DNA from: Pseudomonadota bacterium
GTDB taxonomy: Bacteria; Pseudomonadota; Gammaproteobacteria; Burkholderiales; Sulfuriferulaceae
Assembly: GCA_021795395.1 (NCBI GenBank)
Contig: JAJYPN010000008.1
Location: forward strand, 1-64,000
DNA: 64,000 nucleotides
Direction: 5' to 3'
Position numbers and translations under genes: made by a program. The notes beneath the pieces were generated by a model. It was not told where the DNA came from and did not search any database. It was given only the letters and a program-made list of their open reading frames with translations. This document shows, in pieces, positions 56,969 to 64,000 of this stretch (its first letter is position 1; each line of letters starts with the position of its first letter).

Positions 56969-57998
56969 TCATATCACCCACCGCGCGCATGGCCATGGCC
57001 AACCCGTGCGAAATACTGGTATCAATGTCTTCCGGGCCCAATGCTGCGCCACCGACATAAATACCGCGCCTGGTGCTGCTAAAGCTGCTGGTATATTGTT
57101 CGCCTTTATCCACGAATCCGTGTTTTTCGAGACCGATTCCGAATACCTTGGAAAGCTCGGGGTTTTCTTCATTGGGGTCCATGCCGATTGCATGCACGAC
57201 GATATCCATCGGTATGACGATAGGGCGCTTCACCAGCGTATCTTCGCCCTTAACCAGCAAACGGCCGTCTGCCGACTGGGTTACTTCTGCAATTCGGGCC
57301 TTGACAAACTTGGTCTTGAATTCTTCCTGCGATTTCCAGTAGAACTTGTCTTCATAAAGACCGAAAGTACGTATGTCCATGTAATATATAAAGACTTCCG
57401 TAGCAGGAGAAATCTCCTTGATTTCCATGGCAAGATTGGTGGAGACGGTGCAGCAGATTTTTGAACACCATTCACGGCCGATCTGCCGATCGCGCGACCC
57501 AACGCACAACAGGATTGCCACACGTTCAGGCACGCGCCCATTCGATGGGCACGCAATTTTCCCGCTACCGACCATTTGCTCCATTTGAGTCGTGGTCAAT
57601 ACGTCTTCGTACGTTCCAAATCCCCATTCCGGTTTGTTGATGGAATCGAAATGGGTGAATCCCGTACCCAAAATGATACTGCCGACATTAGCGGTTTGCC
57701 CATTGGAGAATTTCACCGTGAAATTGCCCGCCTCGCCGTCCACTTTTACCACCTTGGTGGATTTGTGTATCGTCACATTGGCATTTTCTTCCACGCGCTT
57801 GATCATACGGCCTATCGCGTCCTTTGCCCATTCGCCGGATGGAACCAGCTTTGCATAGCCCGACAAAATCGGCGCGCCACCAAGCACAGCTTCCTTTTCG
57901 ACTAAAATGACTTTTTTGCCGATAGAAGCCACACCTGCCGCAGCAGATAAACCGGTCGGGCCTGCCCCCACTACTAAAACGGTATCAGACATCTTCAA
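56943..57998 (-). CDS. hdrA: sHdrA, heterodisulfide reductase-like flavoprotein
   Basis: 351 residues with an FAD Rossmann motif (VVGAGPTGLSAAAGVASIGKK, residues about 7-27), mid-protein Cys cluster (CVGSRDRQIGREWCSKICC) and C-terminal FAD motif (GGAALGPEDIDTSISHGLAMA). Shorter than methanogen HdrA, which has extra ferredoxin domains; this short form is typical of sulfur oxidisers. It is expected to be the electron-transfer hub of the complex. Overlaps hdrB1 by 4 bases. Confidence 0.93.
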   Translation of the reverse strand: MKMSDTVLVVGAGPTGLSAAAGVASIGKKVILVEKEAVLGGAPILSGYAKLVPSGEWAKDAIGRMIKRVEENANVTIHKSTKVVKVDGEAGNFTVKFSNGQTANVGSIILGTGFTHFDSINKPEWGFGTYEDVLTTTQMEQMVGSGKIACPSNGRVPERVAILLCVGSRDRQIGREWCSKICCTVSTNLAMEIKEISPATEVFIYYMDIRTFGLYEDKFYWKSQEEFKTKFVKARIAEVTQSADGRLLVKGEDTLVKRPIVIPMDIVVHAIGMDPNEENPELSKVFGIGLEKHGFVDKGEQYTSSFSSTRRGIYVGGAALGPEDIDTSISHGLAMAMRAVGDMNAVVQKAA

Positions 57999-59338
57999 TG
58001 GCCTCCTAATGCCAGCTCTGGGTTATATAAATACTCAATATTGCCTGCTTCAACTTCTTTCAGATACGATTCAAAGGTTTTCTTGGCATCGGTCCAGGAT
58101 ATGCCCATTTTTTCGACCAGGTCTTCACATGGAGAAGCATGCCATTGCAGCTGAACGATCTTGAACGGGTCTGCACCGCATGCCAGGGCAGCGAATTGTA
58201 CGTCCGCCATGATAGGCACCGCGAAATCGTTGTCGTGCGCCTTACCGATCCACTGGTTTTTATCCATGGTAGTGATACAGCCGGTATCGATGCCGAGCAG
58301 CACGTCGGCATTGGCTTCTTCGCGAGCAACGCGAATCTTGCGGTCCATCGTAAACGAACGCGTAAATTCTCGCTCGGAAATGATATGACGGAAGCCGAAA
58401 CCGCAGCAGTCGTACCAGGTCGAGTAATCGATGAGTTGCGCGCCCAGAGCCAGCGCCACCGAGCTTCCTACCGCCGTGCGGTTGCCGCCCAGAATTTCCG
58501 GGTCGTAAATGGCATCTTCGTGTACCATTTTATAGTAATGGCAGGCTGCATGCATGGTGACACGGATATTGGAGACGTCGATGGTCTGCAGTTCGGATGC
58601 AATGCGGTTGCGCATTACGTGCACCCATTCGGAATAATGAATGATCTCTTCGGGTATGACGAGTTTGCCGTCCACCAGACGACCGAGCTTGCCCAGTATC
58701 TTGGTGACACGCTCGCGCAGTTCGGCGGATTCAACCAGATACTTGCGGATTTCCTTGTAATTGCCGAACGAAGTGCCGCAATGAACCAGCGGGTAAAAAT
58801 GGCCGGCTTCGAATCCGTGTTGCTGACCGGATATATAGGCCTGATGGAAATTACGCATGAATACGGCCGCCAGCGATTCGACATTACCGATACCGGAACC
58901 GTGATAGTTCCAGGCAGTGCAGGAAGTCTGGTCGGTCTCGTCCAGATAATCCTTGCCCGGAACATAATTGAATTTATTCATGAACCACATCAACGATGTG
59001 GGATAGCCGGGAATATTGCCGCACTGACCGCAGGATTTATGATGCCACAATTGCTTGGTAGGGACTCTTTTGTTCCAGCCGAACAAGGTCTGCACGTCAA
59101 CCGGCTCATGCGCGTCGGTAATACGGTGAACGATGATCTGGCCGTCCTTTTCCAACTCCCACATATGGTCGCGTATGTCGTCCATACGCTCGCCCAGGTC
59201 GACGGTACGTTTGTCTACATGCTTGCGCACCCATTCGGTGGCTTTTGCGGCTTCCGCTCCGGAAAGGTTGGTTTGCTGGAAGAATGAACCGTGTCCTGCA
59301 ATTCCCTGGCTTTCACTGCTGTTAGCTATGTCGCTCAT
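57995..59338 (-). CDS. hdrB1: sHdrB1, heterodisulfide reductase-like subunit B
   Basis: 447 residues, longer than HdrB2 because of an N-terminal extension of about 100 residues. Cluster-binding CGQC, HAACHYYK, YDCCGFGF and TGC motifs; the CCG pair is present in the C-terminal domain, and the first domain is divergent. Partner of HdrC1. Overlaps hdrA by 4 bases. Confidence 0.92.
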   Translation of the reverse strand: MSDIANSSESQGIAGHGSFFQQTNLSGAEAAKATEWVRKHVDKRTVDLGERMDDIRDHMWELEKDGQIIVHRITDAHEPVDVQTLFGWNKRVPTKQLWHHKSCGQCGNIPGYPTSLMWFMNKFNYVPGKDYLDETDQTSCTAWNYHGSGIGNVESLAAVFMRNFHQAYISGQQHGFEAGHFYPLVHCGTSFGNYKEIRKYLVESAELRERVTKILGKLGRLVDGKLVIPEEIIHYSEWVHVMRNRIASELQTIDVSNIRVTMHAACHYYKMVHEDAIYDPEILGGNRTAVGSSVALALGAQLIDYSTWYDCCGFGFRHIISEREFTRSFTMDRKIRVAREEANADVLLGIDTGCITTMDKNQWIGKAHDNDFAVPIMADVQFAALACGADPFKIVQLQWHASPCEDLVEKMGISWTDAKKTFESYLKEVEAGNIEYLYNPELALGGH

Positions 59339-59380
59339 GGTGAACCTCCTGATAAATTAATTAAAGAATTGATGGAACGA

Positions 59381-60061
59381 TCAGCCTTCCTGCTCTTCCA
59401 GCCACTCATCGTATTCTTCACGCTTTTCGTCGATAAAATCTTCGATCACGTCGAACAGATTTTCGTCCATTGCCTCCAGGGAAGAGAGCACGCCGGTCAT
59501 TTCCCAAATGGTATACATTTCAACCGAAGTCTTCAGGGAAACTTCCCAAGCGGTATCCGTAGTCTGCAACGTACGTACCGGAATCGCTTTTCGCAGGGTT
59601 TTCAGGTCGCCCTCAACCTTCTGGATGTTGGGGCCCCAGTCAGGAAAATGATCGGGCTGGATCATGTCGGGTGAAAGCTGGTTACCCGTCGTAATCAGCT
59701 TCAACATGACGCGACCGAAAGGGCGCAACACATCTTTTGCCGATTGCATGCCGTGCTTGATGGAAACTTCGCGCATGATCATGACCAGGCCGCCCGGCGA
59801 ATTTTTGAACGGGCAGCGTGCGGCGCAAGTCATGCATTGCGCGCAGGCCCAGATTTTTTCCTGCATTGCATCATAAATCTGCTCTATGTTTTCCGTCCAA
59901 AGCAACTGGACGATTTCACGCGGACTGTAATCATAAAACTGTGCGGACGGACAGGTAGCCGTACATATGCCACAATTCAGACATCCGTTCAATTCATGAT
60001 CGTAGCGAAAATCACCACGAATATCATCGTAGATCTCGCGCATTTCAGCGTAAGTTGCCAT
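59381..60061 (-). CDS. hdrC1: sHdrC1, heterodisulfide reductase-like subunit C
   Basis: 226 residues with two [4Fe-4S] motifs, CLNCGICTATC (C27, C30, C33, C37) and CAQCMTCAARC (C73, C76, C79, C83), and an acidic C-terminus. First gene of the hdr block. GAGG ribosome binding site. Begins an operon that runs hdrC1-B1-A-hyp-C2-B2-lbpA2-dsrE-lbpA1. Confidence 0.93.
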   Translation of the reverse strand: MATYAEMREIYDDIRGDFRYDHELNGCLNCGICTATCPSAQFYDYSPREIVQLLWTENIEQIYDAMQEKIWACAQCMTCAARCPFKNSPGGLVMIMREVSIKHGMQSAKDVLRPFGRVMLKLITTGNQLSPDMIQPDHFPDWGPNIQKVEGDLKTLRKAIPVRTLQTTDTAWEVSLKTSVEMYTIWEMTGVLSSLEAMDENLFDVIEDFIDEKREEYDEWLEEQEG

Positions 60062-60314
60062 TATGCACCTCTCAGTTATATGCCGTATTCATTAAACTGG
60101 TAGCTACTAAGCGCAGTAGTCCAGACTTAAAAATATCAAGACGAGAACAATACCATTTCCATCAAGAAATAGCCAGATTTTGAAACTATCCGCTTACAGC
60201 GTCCAGTTAGTGACAGTTCGGCTGATCGCCTTACTGCTTTGGGCAACGCGAGGGGAATTTTGTTCCCCACTTTATTACCTGAGTGTGCTTAATTTCGATT
60301 TCGCACTCTATCTT
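60062..60314. other. 253-base gap between hdrC1 and the dsrE-like gene
   Basis: AT-rich near hdrC1. Holds an inverted repeat ATTTC-N6-GAAAT (60155-60170), and a hairpin AGGGGAA-TTTTG-TTCCCC (about 60250-60267) without a T-run in the leftward direction. It may carry a second promoter for the hdr block and a weak attenuator after the dsrE-like gene. No gene is visible. Confidence 0.4.
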
Positions 60315-60824
60315 TCATGTATATAAACAAATATCGGAATCGCCCGCAAATTCGAAAAACGCGGCCGCGCCGGCATATTCCATCCCGTCAATGAAATTGC
60401 TATGATCAAAACCAAAAAGCTCTACCGTCATTTGGCATGCAATGAACTTCACATCCGCTTCCTGGCACATTGCACGCAGATCATGAACGGTAGCAACGCC
60501 ATTATTGGAGATGGTTCGTTTCATCAGCACGGTCGCCAGAGATTCGTAACCCGGAATAATCGCCTGGATCGCATTGGGCATATTCCAGTTGATTCCGCGG
60601 AACCATTTTGGCCCGAAAGGCATCTTCATGGGCATGCCCGGATTTCCCAGCGGACTTACCTTGAGCACGGAAAGATCCTTGCGTACCAGTTGCAGGCCGT
60701 AGAATGTGAAAAAAATCTCAACCGAATAATCCAGTGCAGCCGCCGTCGACGCCAAAATAAACGGAGGATAAGCCCAATCCAGAGTTCCCTTGGTGGCGAT
60801 GATCGCAAGTTTCTTTTGATCCAT
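60315..60824 (-). CDS. DsrE3A-like sulfurtransferase
   Basis: 169-residue DsrE-family protein without membrane segments, closer to the soluble DsrE3A type seen beside tusA and shdr genes than to membrane-bound DsrE2. Likely active Cys is Cys130 (FIACQMT), with Cys120 nearby. AAAGGAGC ribosome binding site. Together with TusA and rhodanese upstream it forms the sulfur relay to the Hdr-like complex. Confidence 0.85.
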   Translation of the reverse strand: MDQKKLAIIATKGTLDWAYPPFILASTAAALDYSVEIFFTFYGLQLVRKDLSVLKVSPLGNPGMPMKMPFGPKWFRGINWNMPNAIQAIIPGYESLATVLMKRTISNNGVATVHDLRAMCQEADVKFIACQMTVELFGFDHSNFIDGMEYAGAAAFFEFAGDSDICLYT

Positions 60825-60893
60825 GTCAGCTCCTTTTCTTTCTTATAATATTCACCGTTTACGCACTCGTGTCCGGCAATACCGTATCCGGCC

Positions 60894-61121
60894 TTACTTC
60901 TTTTTCATGAAAAAGGTAAATTCGCCACCGGCTTGCGCAGAAGACAACAACTCGTTACCCGTTTGCTTTGCAAAAGCCTCGAAATCCTTGATCGCGCCCG
61001 GGTCCGTTGCAACAATTTTCAATACTTGGCCAGCCCCCAGTTCTCCCAGGCTTTTTTTGCAACGCAAAATAGGCAAAGGACAGTTCAAACCACGCGCATC
61101 GAGTTCTTTATCAAAGTTCAT
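60894..61121 (-). CDS. tusA: Sulfur-carrier protein TusA
   Basis: 75-residue persulfide carrier with the family signature LDARGLNCPLPILRCKK (active Cys14). In sulfur oxidisers this TusA hands sulfane sulfur to DsrE-type proteins and the sHdr complex. GGAGAC site. Gene order rhd-tusA-dsrE is a standard module. Confidence 0.95.
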   Translation of the reverse strand: MNFDKELDARGLNCPLPILRCKKSLGELGAGQVLKIVATDPGAIKDFEAFAKQTGNELLSSAQAGGEFTFFMKKK

Positions 61122-61194
61122 TTCTTGTCTCCATCAAATTGAAAATAAAACGCAAATTACGCCCATAATATAATTATTGGGCGCTCCCATCGAT

Positions 61195-61515
61195 TCAAAT
61201 CGAAGAAAGTTGCTTGCCAGAGCGTATCCACCCCATGATTCCGCCCTGCAAATTATATACTTCGGTCAAACCTTTCGAGGTGGCGAATGCACAGGCCTGG
61301 GCCGAACGGCCTCCGGACTGGCAATAAAATACGACAGGGCGGTCTTCGGGCAAGTCCTGTATTTTCATGGGCAGCAAATGCAGAGGAATATGTACTGCCC
61401 CCTCAATTCCCCCTCTCGATACTTCCGCATCCGTACGCACATCGATCAACATGCAACCGGAAGCGGCTTTAAGTTGCTCCAGACCTTGCACATCGACTTC
61501 TTTGAAACCGTACAT
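61195..61515 (-). CDS. Single-domain rhodanese
   Basis: 106-residue cytoplasmic sulfurtransferase with active-site loop CQSGGRS (Cys65) and the LIDVRTDAEV and GH-like VHIPLHLL motifs. It starts the sulfur relay by mobilising sulfane sulfur for TusA. First gene of the leftward sulfur locus. Confidence 0.92.
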   Translation of the reverse strand: MYGFKEVDVQGLEQLKAASGCMLIDVRTDAEVSRGGIEGAVHIPLHLLPMKIQDLPEDRPVVFYCQSGGRSAQACAFATSKGLTEVYNLQGGIMGWIRSGKQLSSI

Positions 61516-61543
61516 AACCGCCCCAAGTTAATTAAAGCTTATT

Positions 61544-61586
61544 AATATACCAAAATACGCCAGCGATGCAAATAATTTCATGAAAT
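61544..61586 (-). promoter_or_regulatory. Candidate promoter and operator of the sulfur locus
   Basis: Read leftward: -35 TTGCAT (61566-61571), a 16-base spacer, and -10 TATATT (61544-61549), about 29 bases before the rhodanese ATG. Directly upstream is a perfect 12-base palindrome ATTTCATGAAAT (61575-61586). Palindromes of this sort are bound by ArsR-type repressors that control shdr genes in other bacteria. The remaining part of the 309-base gap up to 61824 shows no gene. Confidence 0.5.
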
Positions 61587-61824
61587 ATTTTCGTCAGCCT
61601 CTCCACGCCGGCGCTGCCTAGCCGTGGCTGTCATGTCCAAAAAAGAAAACGCATACTTGCACATATCCATATTATAACGCCAGCCATGGTTGCAGTTTAC
61701 GTTCCGCGGTTTCCATGCTACAGTCATATCCGTTTGCATTACCGTGCTGCAAGCCCTATTCGGCATCAATTTTCGTAGCAGCGTATCGAGCATCGCGCTC
61801 AGCAATAGACAGGAGCCTGACCCC

Positions 61825-62130
61825 GTGGATAAAAGCAATTTCAAGGAAAATACCCGTTATACCATTACCTGGCGAACTGCAGACGGCAAATTACGTCCTG
61901 CCAACATCTATATTTACAAATTGTTCGACAACGCAATGATTGCGCGCATGACCGACAAAAGCGGGTTTCTGTATAAAATAAATTATTCGGACATCACCAA
62001 AATTGTCGCCGAAATTCCCGTGACCAAAGAAAACCAGTTTACGATTCCCGCAGCGGTCCTGGACGAAAAAATCTGGAAGGATCGCACCATCATGGAACGG
62101 TATTCCACTTCGCCGCACATGGGAAAATAA
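61825..62130 (+). CDS. Small conserved-looking hypothetical protein
   Basis: 101 residues from a GTG at 61825, preceded by AGGAG nine bases upstream; the longer frame upstream looks random. Basic, mixed alpha/beta, one domain: NTRYTITWRTADGKLRPAN..., ending in ...KIWKDRTIMERYSTSPHMGK. No signal peptide or Cys. Nothing recognised. Divergent from the rhodanese gene. Confidence 0.6.
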   Translation: MDKSNFKENTRYTITWRTADGKLRPANIYIYKLFDNAMIARMTDKSGFLYKINYSDITKIVAEIPVTKENQFTIPAAVLDEKIWKDRTIMERYSTSPHMGK

Positions 62131-62279
62131 TTGAATACTTGAGTGCCGCCCCTCGCAGGGCGCCTCCGAAAATGAGTTCGCGATTTTCGAACTCGCGGGA
62201 TCGGCCTGTTGGCATCGACTTGACAATGCATAACCAAGCCATACACTAGAGACATCTATTTAAACGGATAACCTCTGGT

Positions 62280-63554
62280 TTGAACGAAATCCCTATTAGC
62301 GCGTTACTGCTGACATTGCTTGTGCTGTTGCTGCTTTCGGCTTTTTTTTCGGTTTCCGAAACGAGCATGATGGCGATCAACCGTTACCGTCTTCGCCATC
62401 TTGCGAAACAAGGGCATCGAGGGGCAATCCGAACCGCGGATCTGCTTGCCAATACCGACAAGTTGCTGGGCGTGATCCTGCTCGGCAACAATCTTATCAA
62501 TGCCGCATCGGCGACACTGGTCACCATTATTTCGATCCGGCTGTTCGGCAACAGCGAATGGGTGCTGGGCGAGGCGACGCTGGCCGTAACCTTTGCGATC
62601 CTCGTTTTCAGCGAAATCACACCCAAGGTTATCGGTGCCGCTTACCCCGACAAAATCGCCTACCCGGTCAGCTTTATTCTGCGACCCCTGCTTTCGTTTG
62701 CCTCCCCCATTGTATGGTTCGTCAATTTGTTCGTGCAGGGCTTGCTGAGATTGATGCGATTGAGGCCGAACGCCAACAACGATGAAAACATATTGGGCAT
62801 AGGCGAACTGCGCACGCTGGTAATGGAATCCGGCAAATTGTTGCCTGCCACTCACAAAAGCGTGTTGCTCAATCTTCTCGAACTGGAAAATATCACCGTC
62901 AACGATGTCATGACGCCGCGCCACCTGATCGAAGCCATCGCCATCAACGAATCGAGCGAGGTGATAACGCGACAGCTCACCAGCAGCCGGCATACGCGCT
63001 TACCGGTATACCGCGACCAGTTGAATGAAATCATAGGAATAGTTCATCTGCGCGCGTTGGCCAGGGATTTGCGTAACGACGATATCAATGCGCAAACCAT
63101 CACTGCCCATGCCCAGGCGCCGTACTTCATTCCATCCGGGACATTATTGTTTACCCAATTGCGACAATTCCAGGAGAACCAGCTCAGTCTTGGCCTGGTT
63201 GTCGATGAATACGGCGAATTGCTGGGACTGGTTACGCTGGGCGATATTCTGGAAGAAATGGTGGGTGAACTCGACATTAGCGCGCATGCCAGATTTTCCG
63301 GGTACATTCCGCAAACCGATGGCAGCTGGCTGGTCGAGGGGACCAGCACTATCCGCCAGATCAATCGTAGATTGAAGTTCGATCTTCCCGATCATGGCCC
63401 AAAAACCATCAACGGTTTGATCCTGGAGCATCTGGAAGCCATTCCCGAGCCAGGCACTACGCTCAAGATCGCGGAATATCCCATAGAAATTATCCAGGTG
63501 CAGGAACGACTCGTAAAAACGGCACGGATTTTCCCGAGACTAAATACGCCCTGA
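62280..63554 (+). CDS. CNNM/CBS-domain membrane protein (CorB/HlyC family)
   Basis: 424 residues, TTG start. N-terminal DUF21/CNNM membrane domain with about three to four helices (about 7-30, 58-85, 90-112, 130-150), followed by a CBS pair (about 205-320) and a C-terminal CorC_HlyC domain (about 335-420). Family members are linked to magnesium and cobalt transport. Probably monocistronic. Confidence 0.87.
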   Translation: MNEIPISALLLTLLVLLLLSAFFSVSETSMMAINRYRLRHLAKQGHRGAIRTADLLANTDKLLGVILLGNNLINAASATLVTIISIRLFGNSEWVLGEATLAVTFAILVFSEITPKVIGAAYPDKIAYPVSFILRPLLSFASPIVWFVNLFVQGLLRLMRLRPNANNDENILGIGELRTLVMESGKLLPATHKSVLLNLLELENITVNDVMTPRHLIEAIAINESSEVITRQLTSSRHTRLPVYRDQLNEIIGIVHLRALARDLRNDDINAQTITAHAQAPYFIPSGTLLFTQLRQFQENQLSLGLVVDEYGELLGLVTLGDILEEMVGELDISAHARFSGYIPQTDGSWLVEGTSTIRQINRRLKFDLPDHGPKTINGLILEHLEAIPEPGTTLKIAEYPIEIIQVQERLVKTARIFPRLNTP

Positions 63555-63646
63555 CGGGTTTACAAAGACGATTACTGGGAGCATCATTACTCCCGCATGC
63601 AAGGGGCGAAGCTCATCATCGGTCTAATTATTATATATATATCATC

Positions 63647-64000
63647 ATGGCAGCCATTTCACCTCCCATTATTCTAACCGGGCTTGCGCGAGCTTTGGTC
63701 AGTCAGCACTGGCTGACTGAAGAAGAAGCGGAGAGCATGATCAAGCAAGCCAAAAGCAATAACGAAAGCTTTGTTACGCAGGTAATCGACACAAAAAAAA
63801 TAAAAGCTGCCAAATTGGCCGAATTCGCTGCTACCCAATTCGGCTTCCCTTATTTCAATTTGAACGCCATCGATCCTGACGTCATACCTAAAAAAATACT
63901 CGATCCGAAACTCGTACTCAGCCGCCGGGTCGTCGCTTTATATCAGCGCGGTAATCGTCTGGCCGTGGCTGTCTCAGACCCGACCAATCTGCAGGCGATC
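63647..64000 (+). CDS. pilB: Type IVa pilus assembly ATPase PilB, N-terminal part
   Basis: 118 residues are visible before the window ends. The pattern matches the MshEN/GspE N-domain of PilB (LARALVSQHWLTEEEAE...FPYFNLNAID...RRVVALYQRGNRLAVAVSDPTN). No Shine-Dalgarno is seen before the ATG, and the upstream 20 bases are only A and T. Distinct from the ATPase at 3655-5670, so the genome has two pilus machines. Confidence 0.88.
   Translation, partial: MAAISPPIILTGLARALVSQHWLTEEEAESMIKQAKSNNESFVTQVIDTKKIKAAKLAEFAATQFGFPYFNLNAIDPDVIPKKILDPKLVLSRRVVALYQRGNRLAVAVSDPTNLQAI

Noticed and set aside
58139-59287. 382-codon plus-strand frame opposite hdrB1
   Set aside because: Antisense shadow; hdrB1 has conserved Cys motifs and operon overlaps.
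60250-60267. GGGGAA/TTCCCC hairpin as a strong terminator after the dsrE-like gene
   Set aside because: No T-run follows in the direction of transcription, so it is listed only as part of the intergenic region.

Overview
The window looks like chromosomal DNA of a chemolithotrophic, sulfur-oxidising betaproteobacterium, probably in or near the Nitrosomonadales (Sulfuricella/Sulfuriferula/Gallionella-like). This is an inference. It rests on the order apaG | rpe-gph-trpE...trpGDC, on the block murU-amgK | lptD-surA-pdxA-rsmA, and on a complete sulfur-oxidising heterodisulfide-reductase-like (sHdr) locus with lipoate-binding proteins. No tRNA, rRNA, CRISPR array or complete insertion sequence was found.

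Region 1 (1-13.6 kb, minus strand) is one long, tightly overlapping operon for a type IVb pilus of the R64/TCP kind: three tandem prepilins, a polytopic platform protein, a GspE-family ATPase, bitopic assembly proteins, a lipoprotein secretin and a TcpQ-type protein. Three VirB8-, VirB9- and VirB10-like type IV secretion proteins head the operon, together with a protein that joins a VirB9-C-like domain to LysM. A TctD/TctE-type two-component pair (13.7-15.7 kb) lies directly upstream. The operon runs off the left edge.

Region 2 (15.7-46.4 kb) is mostly housekeeping: RNase P RNA, a TonB-like protein, ApaG, Rpe, Gph, the trp genes (interrupted by an oppositely oriented glycosyltransferase-like gene), DsbC, two ubiquinone hydroxylases, PepP, the MurU/AmgK cell-wall salvage pair, LptD, SurA, PdxA, RsmA, a large AddA-like helicase, glycyl-tRNA synthetase and an OmpR/EnvZ-type pair.

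Region 3 (46.4-61.5 kb, minus strand) holds a FadL-like porin and then a compact sulfur-oxidation locus. Read in the direction of transcription it is: rhodanese, TusA, DsrE-like; hdrC1-B1-A-hyp-C2-B2; lbpA2-dsrE-lbpA1; a terminator; a 266-bp MITE-like repeat; and the lipoate-assembly genes (radical SAM, lipoate ligase, LipT-like flavoprotein, radical SAM), closed by a strong terminator. The sulfurtransferases feed persulfide sulfur to the Hdr-like complex. The LbpA proteins are its lipoyl partners, and the last four genes build and attach that lipoate.

Region 4 (61.8-64 kb, plus strand) has a small unknown protein, a CorB/HlyC-family membrane protein and the start of a type IVa pilus ATPase gene (pilB), so the cell appears to have two different pilus machines.

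The most unusual feature is the pilus operon that carries VirB8/9/10-like proteins. The sHdr-lipoate locus belongs to a described pathway but is well preserved here, with two LbpA proteins, a candidate operator at its head and a mobile repeat at the start of its lipoate-assembly unit.
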